Below, in pieces: positions 1 to 5,313 of a stretch of DNA of 5,313 bases (the stretch's first letter is position 1; every line of letters starts with the position of its first letter). A program made the translations under genes and the position numbers. The stretch is from contig JAFAPG010000364.1 of assembly GCA_019247235.1 (NCBI GenBank), forward strand, positions 1-5,313, in the 5' to 3' direction. The stretch comes from Acidobacteriota bacterium. Lineage in GTDB: Bacteria > Acidobacteriota > Terriglobia > Terriglobales > Acidobacteriaceae. The notes under the pieces are model-generated. The model saw only the letters and a list, made by a program, of their open reading frames with translations. It did not search any database and had not been told where the DNA came from.

Positions 1-1687
1 GAATCAACCAAAACTCCGGCTTGTGGTAAAACACCCATCTGCGATGAACGAGCGGAGCATAGCCATCGTGGCTGCCGGCAAACAGATCAAAGCTGCCTGT
101 GGTGATCCATCGGTGGAGCATGCTGTTCGTCAGTCGCTCCCAAGAAAAAGGCCCTCGGGGTGAAGATTGGTCCCGGGCGTCAACCGTTACAGTATTGTGC
201 GCCGCTGTACCCCGCAATTCGTTACGCAGATTGCTTTCGTCAACATATTCCCCGGTGCCGGGGTCGATCAGGAGCATTTTTTCCCCGATCACTAACTGTA
301 TGCTGAGCGCATCGGCGTGGCCGTGACCAGCGGAATGCACGCCCTGGGGACCACAATCGATAAATAGTTGTAATGGTTCGGGGCAGGAGCTTGCCATCGC
401 ATATACGCCGCTCGATGAGAGCTGGCGGGAGGACGATCTAGGCAGGGTCTGTTCAAGACGGTCGAATTCGGCAACCGCATTGGCTCCCAAAAGCCAAACA
501 GTTTCTTCGCTCAATTGGCGAGCCGCGGCTTTGAAGTCACCGCGTTGATAGAGCACGGCCCCGGTTCCCAAGGGGTCGCTAAGATGCTCAACCCGGTTGC
601 GACGGGGGTTAAACAGGCGTCCGCCGTCGTCATCTCCAAATTTTGGAGCAATTCCCGCTCCATGCAGCAGGGTTAAGGCCTCCAGCATTTTCTCGACTGT
701 CTGCCTCAGGCTTTGGGGAACCGGAATCTGATTCCTTTCACCGAGCAACATAGCGTGCAGAAAAAAATCGAGCGCATACACATGGTAGTAAGTCGACTGT
801 TCGAAATACATTCCATCGGGCAGCACTTGTCGGCTCGCCTCTTCGATAACAATCTTCCAACCAATATCCTTCCACCGCGTAGCGGAGGATAACTCTGGGC
901 ACAGCACGCCCAGAAAAAACAAAGCCACAGCTTCGCCGATGAGATGCGTATTGGGAGAAAAAAAAGTAGACAAATAGCGCTCGAGATGTCGGCCGTTAAC
1001 CGCCAATAGTGCAAGCAGGTCGTCTGCGAATTCCTTGGCTAGGATCCCAGAGCCCGCCAGCAAGTGCTTCATCCACAGCCAAGACAAAGTGCGAAAGGCA
1101 ACTTCGAGGCTGCTCGACCAGTTAATCCCGATGGGATAGGGATTCTGCTCCCTCCAGTCATACCATTGCGCAAAGATCTCTTCGGCGAAGCGCTTGTCAT
1201 TGGTCGCCAGGTAAGCTTTCGCCAGGGTCATGAAGTGCTGATGACGATTTAGCTCCCAAGTAATCTTAACGTCTCCCACCTCGGCAAACTCTAGATAACG
1301 AATCTTGTACCAGGGCTTTCGTGGCGCCTCCTTGCCGTGCACCACGTCTAGATGCCAGCGAATGGGAGTTCCGTAATCAAGATCTTCGTACCCAAGAAGA
1401 TCGAAACGGTGCGCGCAAATTCGCTCCGCGGAACGAATGCTCTCAGCCACGCCCGGGGCAAAGCGCGTTCGCAACATTTCCGATATCCCAGAAAGGTCCT
1501 CGGCGGAAAAGAAAAAATTCGCGGAATTCCCCTGCCTTGACTTAGTCGGCGTGAAACCAAGATGCAGCCGATAACGCAAAAGATCTACTCGCTTGGCCCA
1601 TTCCTGACGTACGCGCTCACGAATCTCTGCAGCTTTGAAGGCACGCAGGCGCCTCGGTGACAGGCCCCGGCGCGACTCAGATGGCAT
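1..1687 (-). CDS. Heparinase II/III-family (alginate-lyase-like) protein, C-terminus cut by window edge
   Basis: I translated this frame by hand from an ATG at 1687; it stays open for 562 codons to the window edge, so the stop is missing. Two domains are visible. An alpha-helical Heparinase II/III N-terminal-type domain (about residues 130-345) carries WELNRHQHF (144-152), GINWSSSLEVAFR (187-199), NTHLIGEA (246-253) and DGMYFEQSTYYH (291-302). A C-terminal beta domain begins near 425 with GHGHADALS (454-462), IDPGTGEY (474-481), AAHNTVTVD (495-503) and FSWE (514-517). By analogy with Pedobacter heparinase II, N246/H248, Y300 or Y301 and H455 are candidate lyase residues, and H457, D475 and H497 a possible metal site. 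The basic N-terminus has no signal peptide, so a cytoplasmic location is likely. The ATG overlaps the end of the upstream glycosyltransferase by 11 nt, and a modest AAAGAG (1695-1700) sits 7 nt before it. Family assignment is firm; substrate (mannuronate- or other uronate-containing glycan) and whether it is a lyase or an editing factor are inferred. Confidence 0.93.
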   Translation of the reverse strand, partial: MPSESRRGLSPRRLRAFKAAEIRERVRQEWAKRVDLLRYRLHLGFTPTKSRQGNSANFFFSAEDLSGISEMLRTRFAPGVAESIRSAERICAHRFDLLGYEDLDYGTPIRWHLDVVHGKEAPRKPWYKIRYLEFAEVGDVKITWELNRHQHFMTLAKAYLATNDKRFAEEIFAQWYDWREQNPYPIGINWSSSLEVAFRTLSWLWMKHLLAGSGILAKEFADDLLALLAVNGRHLERYLSTFFSPNTHLIGEAVALFFLGVLCPELSSATRWKDIGWKIVIEEASRQVLPDGMYFEQSTYYHVYALDFFLHAMLLGERNQIPVPQSLRQTVEKMLEALTLLHGAGIAPKFGDDDGGRLFNPRRNRVEHLSDPLGTGAVLYQRGDFKAAARQLSEETVWLLGANAVAEFDRLEQTLPRSSSRQLSSSGVYAMASSCPEPLQLFIDCGPQGVHSAGHGHADALSIQLVIGEKMLLIDPGTGEYVDESNLRNELRGTAAHNTVTVDARDQSSPRGPFSWERLTNSMLHRWITTGSFDLFAGSHDGYAPLVHRRWVFYHKPEFWLI

Positions 1688-2804
1688 GGGACATCTCTTT
1701 CTCTTGGTCGGCGGCGCTGTCGTTGGTTATCCAATCAGCCATGGTCGAGACGTTATCCTTTTCCTGCGTTCCTAAAGAGACATTGACCGAGGAACGATTC
1801 TCCATCAGATACGACATGCGAGCACAAAGATCCTGAACATCAGTTTCCCTGTAGGTCAGAACTCCTCTAGGGCGGGTTCCATTCTCACTTGCAATTACCG
1901 GTACGCCGAGCGCTAGCGATTCAAGCACGGAGGCACTCACGCCGTCACACGCGGGCGTGCGAATATAGGCGGTTGAGCGAGTGAGCAGGGACAAAAACGC
2001 GTCGTGATCAAGATTCCCAAGTAGCAAAAGGCTGGCTCGCTCGTCCTTCCCCCAAGCCTGGACATACTTCTCGGCGGCTGGCATCTCCTTTTCGGGAAAG
2101 CCCAACCATATAAAGCCAGTTCGAGGAAAATGCCTGCGAAAATCTGCCATGGCTTGGCGCAGCAGATCCAGTCGATACTCTGGGCGGAAGGAAACGTAAC
2201 AGAAGAAAACAGGGGTGTGTTCTTCGAGAAACTTCTCCTGTTCGGTGTTGAATGGCTTTGCTTCGAAATCAAGATACCTGGTAGAAAAGCTGGCAATCGC
2301 GGTAATTTTGCTTGGACGAACGCCGTAAGCTACGATCGCATCTCTTACGACTTCACTGTTGCAAACAATCCGCCCGGCGACATGGAACAGCAATTGAAAA
2401 GCCCAAAGCAGTTTCCGCGAATCATATCGCGGGAAGTAATGCTGGGACAGTCCGCCGTGAAAGCTCAATAACCCTGAAGACAAGGTGAAACGCGCGACTA
2501 GCAGCGCAGCCAATGCCAGCAGGTACCCTTTTTTCGATTGTCCGTTGACGTGGACATTGATCCGGTACCCACGAAGACGAAAGCGCACGACTTTATACAA
2601 ATAGTCCGGCCCGTTTTGCACGTCCACGTAGGACGGATCCTTAACGTGACGGTTTTCATTGATTTTGAGCACATCGCAGACGTACCCGCGTTTGCGAATT
2701 TCATCGATCACCAGCTTTGTCTGCATCGCCCACCCACACATGGGAGGCGGATAATTGCCGATCTGGAGGATCTTCACGCGATTGTTGCCGCCGGCTTCCC
2801 GCAA
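1677..2804 (-). CDS. GT4-family glycosyltransferase with TTG start
   Basis: This 375-residue protein should transfer a sugar from a nucleotide donor to a glycan or lipid-linked acceptor on the cytoplasmic side of the membrane. It has two Rossmann-like lobes (GT-B fold). The N-terminal lobe opens with KILQIGNYPPPMCGW (11-25), the pattern of EPS glycosyltransferases that read PPPxGG. It continues through SFHGG (114-118) and IVCNSEVVRDAI (146-157). The C-terminal lobe has YVSFRPEYR (203-211) and the donor-site region CDGVSASVLESLALGVPVIAS (286-306). The GT4 E-x7-E pair appears as D287 and E295. The start is TTG at 2804: AAGGAG lies exactly 7 nt upstream, whereas the internal GTG at 2777 has no comparable site. 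The gene lies 11 nt after the previous gene and overlaps the heparinase-family gene by 11 nt, so all three are probably one transcript. The Asn/Ser-rich tail after about 335 is poorly conserved-looking. Donor and acceptor sugars cannot be read from the sequence. Confidence 0.92.
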   Translation of the reverse strand: MREAGGNNRVKILQIGNYPPPMCGWAMQTKLVIDEIRKRGYVCDVLKINENRHVKDPSYVDVQNGPDYLYKVVRFRLRGYRINVHVNGQSKKGYLLALAALLVARFTLSSGLLSFHGGLSQHYFPRYDSRKLLWAFQLLFHVAGRIVCNSEVVRDAIVAYGVRPSKITAIASFSTRYLDFEAKPFNTEQEKFLEEHTPVFFCYVSFRPEYRLDLLRQAMADFRRHFPRTGFIWLGFPEKEMPAAEKYVQAWGKDERASLLLLGNLDHDAFLSLLTRSTAYIRTPACDGVSASVLESLALGVPVIASENGTRPRGVLTYRETDVQDLCARMSYLMENRSSVNVSLGTQEKDNVSTMADWITNDSAADQEKEMSHAI

Positions 2805-2811
2805 GAGAGCG

Positions 2812-2817
2812 CTCCTT
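2812..2817 (-). promoter_or_regulatory. Shine-Dalgarno AAGGAG for the TTG start, overlapping the previous gene's stop
   Basis: The minus strand reads GGTAAGGAGCGCTCTCTTG. AAGGAG lies 7 nt before the TTG at 2804. The TAA stop of the upstream glycosyltransferase (2818-2816) overlaps its first two bases. A ribosome ending the first gene therefore sits on the initiation site of the second, an arrangement typical of translational coupling. Confidence 0.8.
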
Positions 2818-4003
2818 ACCTGCTCAAGACAGGTTGCGATTGATCCTTTGGACCTAGCTCACTCCGGTCCTTGGCCTGAAGCAACCTGCTATATAGCTTA
2901 TCAATCTCCCCGCCCAGCCGTTCGAAGCTAAAGTTCTTGGACACATGATCGCGGCCAGCCGCGGCTAGTTTCAAGGCCAGGGGCTCATCCTCCATCAACC
3001 GGGTAAGTGCGTCAGCCAGGCGCGCGGGGTCTTCGGGTGGGATCAGCACGCCCGTTACGCCATCTTCAATGACTTCGAGGTTCCCCCCTAAAGCGCTCGC
3101 CACCACGGGCAAGCCCGAAGCTAGATACTCGAGGACGGCATTGGGCAATCCTTCAGCCCGCGAGGGCAGGATGCCGATGTCAGCGCAGGCGAGAATTTCA
3201 GGAACATCAGTTCTCCGACCCAGGAACAGAAAGTGCTTCTTTAGGCCTAATTGCTCAACCTGGGCTTCAAATTCGTTGCGTTTTACGCCATCTCCCACCA
3301 GTACAAACTGGGTTCTCGGGAAGCATCGAAGTATTTCCGGTGCAGCAGAAATCAACGTGCGATGTCCTTTGACGTCGCTGATCATGTTCCCGACCAGCAC
3401 GACCAGCTTGTTTCCCGTGCTGCCCGGAAACAGCGCCTCGCGATTTCGCGGCACGCGTTGCAGCCGTTCAAGGTCAACGCCGTTATAAACGACGCAAACC
3501 TTCTTCTCGGGCAGGCCCTCTTCTTGGATCAACCCATCACGGATGGCTTTGGCATTGGTTAAGATCATGGAGGAGCGGGCTTGAACGAAACGCAAAATGC
3601 GACGCCGATACCGCGTCCCATACCAAGGTAGATGGGAAAGATCTCGTTGGCTGGTAATGCGGACCGGAACTCCGCCCATCACCGCCGCAACCATGCCTGC
3701 CAGGTTGGACCACAAATCATGGGCGTGCAAAATCTCAAAACCTTCGCGACGTAGAAATCGTGCCAACCTGATTAGCGCGAGCATGCCGCTCGGAGAATCG
3801 ACTCCGCCGCCAAGGTCAATGTGCACCACTCTTACCGGAGTGCTCCGCAGACGTTCGAGCAGTGGCCCCTCCATCTGCAAACAGCCGATGGTCACGTCAT
3901 AATTCAAGGCCGGTAAGCGCCGGGCCAGTTCCACCGCCTGGGTCTCGGTCCCGCCAATCATGAAGGAATCCAACAGGAAAAAAACCCGGCGGCGCTCAGT
4001 CAC
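2816..4003 (-). CDS. GT4-family glycosyltransferase, first gene of the leftward operon
   Basis: This is a canonical retaining GT-B glycosyltransferase of the GT4 / glycosyl transferase group 1 type. Numbering is from the GTG at 4003 (395 residues). The N-terminal lobe starts at once with a beta strand and the GGTETQAVELARRL loop and helix (17-30), then LHAHDLWSN (92-100) and VYNGVD (172-177). The C-terminal lobe has LVGNMISDVKGH (203-214) with the donor-phosphate Lys212, then LVGDG (235-239) and LGRRTDV (261-267). The E-x7-E motif is intact as E284 and E292 in AEGLPNAVLEYLASGLPVVAS. The frame is open up to a GTG at 4081 (421 residues), but I chose 4003: GGGGGAGGG lies just upstream with 8 nt between its GGAGG core and the GTG. 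The extra 26 residues resemble no GT4 domain, and the 4081 start has only a distant AGGA. The stop (2816-2818) lies inside the ribosome binding site of the next gene. Its role is sugar addition in EPS repeat-unit assembly; specificity is unknown. Confidence 0.93.
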   Translation of the reverse strand: MTERRRVFFLLDSFMIGGTETQAVELARRLPALNYDVTIGCLQMEGPLLERLRSTPVRVVHIDLGGGVDSPSGMLALIRLARFLRREGFEILHAHDLWSNLAGMVAAVMGGVPVRITSQRDLSHLPWYGTRYRRRILRFVQARSSMILTNAKAIRDGLIQEEGLPEKKVCVVYNGVDLERLQRVPRNREALFPGSTGNKLVVLVGNMISDVKGHRTLISAAPEILRCFPRTQFVLVGDGVKRNEFEAQVEQLGLKKHFLFLGRRTDVPEILACADIGILPSRAEGLPNAVLEYLASGLPVVASALGGNLEVIEDGVTGVLIPPEDPARLADALTRLMEDEPLALKLAAAGRDHVSKNFSFERLGGEIDKLYSRLLQAKDRSELGPKDQSQPVLSR

Positions 4004-4011
4004 TCGTCTAC

Positions 4012-4016
4012 CCTCC
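4012..4016 (-). promoter_or_regulatory. Shine-Dalgarno GGAGG deciding the GTG start at 4003
   Basis: On the minus strand a GGGGGAGGG run (4019 to 4011) contains a GGAGG core 8 nt upstream of the in-frame GTG at 4001-4003. It is the strongest ribosome binding site near the 5' end of the first glycosyltransferase. It is the reason to prefer this start over the GTG at 4081 and over an in-frame ATG at 4037-4039. Confidence 0.75.
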
Positions 4017-4104
4017 CCCGTCTGCGAAACCCTGACCATACAGGGAAGAATGCGGCTTTTCCCCTGCTTTGTCTCGGTCACCGGCGTAACTTTCCTAAAC
4101 CTGC

Positions 4105-4131
4105 CTTATAGTATGCAATAGAGACTGTCTT
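4105..4131 (-). promoter_or_regulatory. Weak sigma-70-like promoter candidate for the leftward operon
   Basis: The minus strand has AAGACA (4131-4126), 4 of 6 against TTGACA, and TATAAG (4110-4105), 5 of 6 against TATAAT. The 15-bp gap is shorter than the preferred 17. This is the most AT-rich patch of the intergenic region and is correctly placed for a leader of roughly 95 nt before the GTG at 4003. The match is loose and could be chance. On the plus strand the same patch offers TATAGT (4107-4112) but no -35 partner. Confidence 0.22.
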
Positions 4132-4138
4132 AGAATCC

Positions 4139-4187
4139 CGGAAAACTGGTTGTAGGGATGGCTCTGGAGTGCGCCACCGGTTTTCTG
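4139..4187. repeat. Imperfect inverted repeat (12-bp arms, 25-nt loop) upstream of the dehydrogenase gene
   Basis: The left arm 4139-4150 (CGGAAAACTGGT) pairs with the right arm 4176-4187 (ACCGGTTTTCTG) without bulges. As plus-strand RNA it has ten Watson-Crick pairs and two G-U wobbles. No T-tract follows directly, so it does not look like an intrinsic terminator. It lies 48 nt before the dehydrogenase ATG and could be a leader hairpin or a protein-binding site; the function is unknown. Confidence 0.5.
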
Positions 4188-4208
4188 CTGCTTCTTGAAA
4201 CTTCGGTG

Positions 4209-4218
4209 TGTGATCACA
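4209..4218. repeat. Perfect 10-bp palindrome TGTGATCACA just upstream of the dehydrogenase start
   Basis: TGTGATCACA reads the same on both strands and ends 16 nt before the ATG at 4235. It consists of the two CRP/FNR-family half-sites TGTGA and TCACA abutting without the usual 6-bp spacer, so it is not a standard CRP site. Its position would suit a repressor operator or a site affecting translation initiation. Ten-base palindromes also arise by chance, so only the palindrome itself is certain. Confidence 0.35.
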
Positions 4219-4234
4219 GGTTTTGGAACTCAGA

Positions 4235-5313
4235 ATGACGAAATCAATCAGCGTTTTCGGTTTAGGTTATGTGGGAACGGTCACTGCAGCCTGTTTCGCA
4301 CATTTGGGTAATTCGGTTACCGGTGTTGATCTGAACTCTCAGAAAGTAGAGGCCATCAATCGTGGCCAAAGTCCCATCGTCGAGCCCCAATTAGCTGAAT
4401 TGGTGGAAACGGGACGAAAAGCTTGTCGTTTGCACGCCCTCAGCGATGCCCGATCGGCGGTCCTAGAAACCGAGGTCTCGTTTCTTTGTGTAGGCACGCC
4501 CAGCTTGAAGAGTGGAAAGCTGGATTTAGGGCATGTCGAGCCAGTTTGCCGTGATATAGGGAAGGCTCTCACGGAAAAAGACGCCTTTCACCTGGTGGTT
4601 TTGCGTAGCACCGTGCTACCGGGCACGGCTGAGACCCTAGTTGTACCCACGCTTGAAAAGGCCAGCGGCAAAAAAATTGGTAAAGATTTCGGGGTCTGCG
4701 TCAATCCTGAGTTCATGCGCGAAGGAACGGCGGTCAATGATTTTCTGGAGCCGGCCATCACCATTGTTGGCGCGGCTGACTCAGCGCATGCCGCCGCCCT
4801 GGCTGAGCTTTACGCTTGGGCGCCTGGGCGCCTGTTTCAGACGTCCTTCCGTTCCGCAGAAATGGTGAAATACGTCTCGAACGCCTGGCACGCCTTGAAG
4901 GTTGCCTTTGCTAACGAAGTAGGATCTCTGGCGAAAACTCTGGGAGTAGATGCCGAGTCGGCGACGGAGATCTTCCTGGCTGATGAGAAATTGAATGTCT
5001 CAGCTAGTTACCTGAAGCCAGGCTTTGCCTTTGGCGGATCCTGCCTTCCTAAAGATGTGCGCGCCTTGAACTACCGAGCGAAAGAACTCGATCTCGAGCT
5101 GCCACTGTTTGACGCCATCCTGCCCAGCAATCAGGCCCATCTAGATCGCGCCGAGGAACTCGTACGAGGCCTGGGCAAACGCAAGATCACGGTTCTAGGC
5201 CTGAGCTTCAAGGCCGGAACCGATGATCTCAGGGAGAGCCCTCAAGTACAGCTCATCAAACGCTTGCTCGGCGAAGGTTGTCAGATCAAGATATGGGACG
5301 AGAACGTTTCTCT
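4235..5313 (+). CDS. algD: GDP-mannose 6-dehydrogenase (AlgD-type), C-terminus cut by window edge
   Basis: The family oxidises GDP-mannose to GDP-mannuronate in two NAD-dependent steps, the committed step for mannuronate polymers such as alginate. I translated 359 codons from ATG 4235; Pseudomonas AlgD is about 436 residues, so roughly 77 are missing. Visible motifs are the NAD-binding GLGYVG (9-14) with Asp32 closing the second strand, SPIVEP (46-51), CVGTPS (85-90), RSTVLPGT (124-131), NPEFMREGTA (157-166), EMVKY with Lys212 and Asn216, FGGSCLPKDVRAL (residues 266-278) with catalytic Cys270, and LSFKAGTDDLRESP (323-336). SPIVEP, SCLPKDVRAL and SFKAGTDDLRESP match AlgD as I remember it, rather than typical UDP-glucose dehydrogenases. 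Still, UDP-sugar dehydrogenases share the fold and mechanism, so substrate remains a strong inference. A weak GGA (4225-4227) lies 7 nt before the ATG. An in-frame stop at 4211-4213 limits any upstream extension. The gene is transcribed away from the glycosyltransferase operon. Confidence 0.93.
   Translation, partial: MTKSISVFGLGYVGTVTAACFAHLGNSVTGVDLNSQKVEAINRGQSPIVEPQLAELVETGRKACRLHALSDARSAVLETEVSFLCVGTPSLKSGKLDLGHVEPVCRDIGKALTEKDAFHLVVLRSTVLPGTAETLVVPTLEKASGKKIGKDFGVCVNPEFMREGTAVNDFLEPAITIVGAADSAHAAALAELYAWAPGRLFQTSFRSAEMVKYVSNAWHALKVAFANEVGSLAKTLGVDAESATEIFLADEKLNVSASYLKPGFAFGGSCLPKDVRALNYRAKELDLELPLFDAILPSNQAHLDRAEELVRGLGKRKITVLGLSFKAGTDDLRESPQVQLIKRLLGEGCQIKIWDENVS

Larger units (their letters stand above)
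4004..4234. promoter_or_regulatory. Divergent intergenic control region
   Basis: These 231 bp separate the leftward glycosyltransferase operon from the rightward dehydrogenase and must hold promoters for both unless transcription enters from elsewhere. The first 78 bp next to the operon (4004-4081) could be coding only if the longer GTG start were used. The rest has several stops and no convincing short ORF. It contains a weak AT-rich promoter-like patch, a 12-bp inverted repeat and a 10-bp palindrome, listed separately. No known riboswitch or small RNA was recognised. Confidence 0.6.

Noticed and set aside
99..326. A 75-codon plus-strand open frame near the left edge.
   Set aside because: It is antisense to the most conserved part of the heparinase-family C-terminal domain (GHGHAD to FSWE) and shows no features of its own.
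706..1014. A 102-codon minus-strand open frame inside the first region.
   Set aside because: It lies in another frame of the heparinase-family gene, whose own frame is open for 562 codons with clear family motifs; the encoded peptide is Cys/Leu-rich with no recognisable domain.
2453..2528. Hydrophobic stretch (residues 93-117) of the second glycosyltransferase as a transmembrane segment.
   Set aside because: It is interrupted by Arg and falls where GT-B enzymes have a buried helix and strand; peripheral membrane contact is possible but a true membrane span is not supported.
3069..3488. A 139-codon plus-strand open frame opposite the first glycosyltransferase.
   Set aside because: It is antisense to well-conserved GT4 motifs, Ser/Arg/Pro-rich, and has no ribosome site I could support.
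4159..4172. Sigma-54-like element (TGGCTC then TGC) upstream of the dehydrogenase, tempting because alginate operons can be sigma-54 controlled.
   Set aside because: The GG and GC elements are one base too close and the TTGC box is incomplete; sigma-54 promoters tolerate spacing changes poorly.
4195..4200. TTGAAA as a -35 box for the rightward dehydrogenase gene.
   Set aside because: No acceptable -10 hexamer lies 16-18 bp downstream (the sequence there is around AGGTTT).

Overview
The window is a slice of a bacterial exopolysaccharide (EPS) locus, entered and left in mid-gene. It holds four protein genes in two divergent units. Three leftward genes (minus strand, 4003 down to 1) form a tightly packed operon: a GT4-type glycosyltransferase, a second and more divergent GT4-type glycosyltransferase, and a heparinase II/III-family protein whose C-terminus runs off the left edge. 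One rightward gene (plus strand, from 4235) is a GDP-mannose 6-dehydrogenase of the AlgD type, cut by the right edge. The 231 bp between the units must carry both promoters. No rRNA, tRNA, CRISPR, insertion sequence or phage gene is visible.

How the genes fit together: the dehydrogenase would make GDP-mannuronic acid, an activated uronic acid. The two glycosyltransferases would add sugars to a growing, probably lipid-linked, repeat unit. The heparinase/alginate-lyase-like protein has a fold that elsewhere cleaves uronic-acid-containing polymers by beta-elimination. Together they suggest a mannuronate-containing (alginate-like or mixed) polysaccharide made and trimmed or edited by one locus. 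That is inference from families and gene order; the polymerase, flippase and export genes lie outside the window.

Organism: the DNA is moderately GC-rich. It has bacterial Shine-Dalgarno sites, frequent GTG/TTG starts and overlapping genes, so a free-living Gram-negative soil or freshwater bacterium is likely. Acidobacteriota or a proteobacterium would fit, but the sequence does not settle the phylum.

The most useful corrections to an automatic annotation are these. The first 1687 bases are one long partial gene although no complete ORF is delimited there. The first glycosyltransferase probably starts at an internal GTG (4003) rather than at the longest-ORF GTG (4081). The second starts at a TTG (2804) whose Shine-Dalgarno contains the stop codon of the gene before it. 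I see no clearly undescribed system. The best leads are the pairing of an AlgD-type enzyme with a leader-less heparinase-fold protein, and the structured intergenic region.
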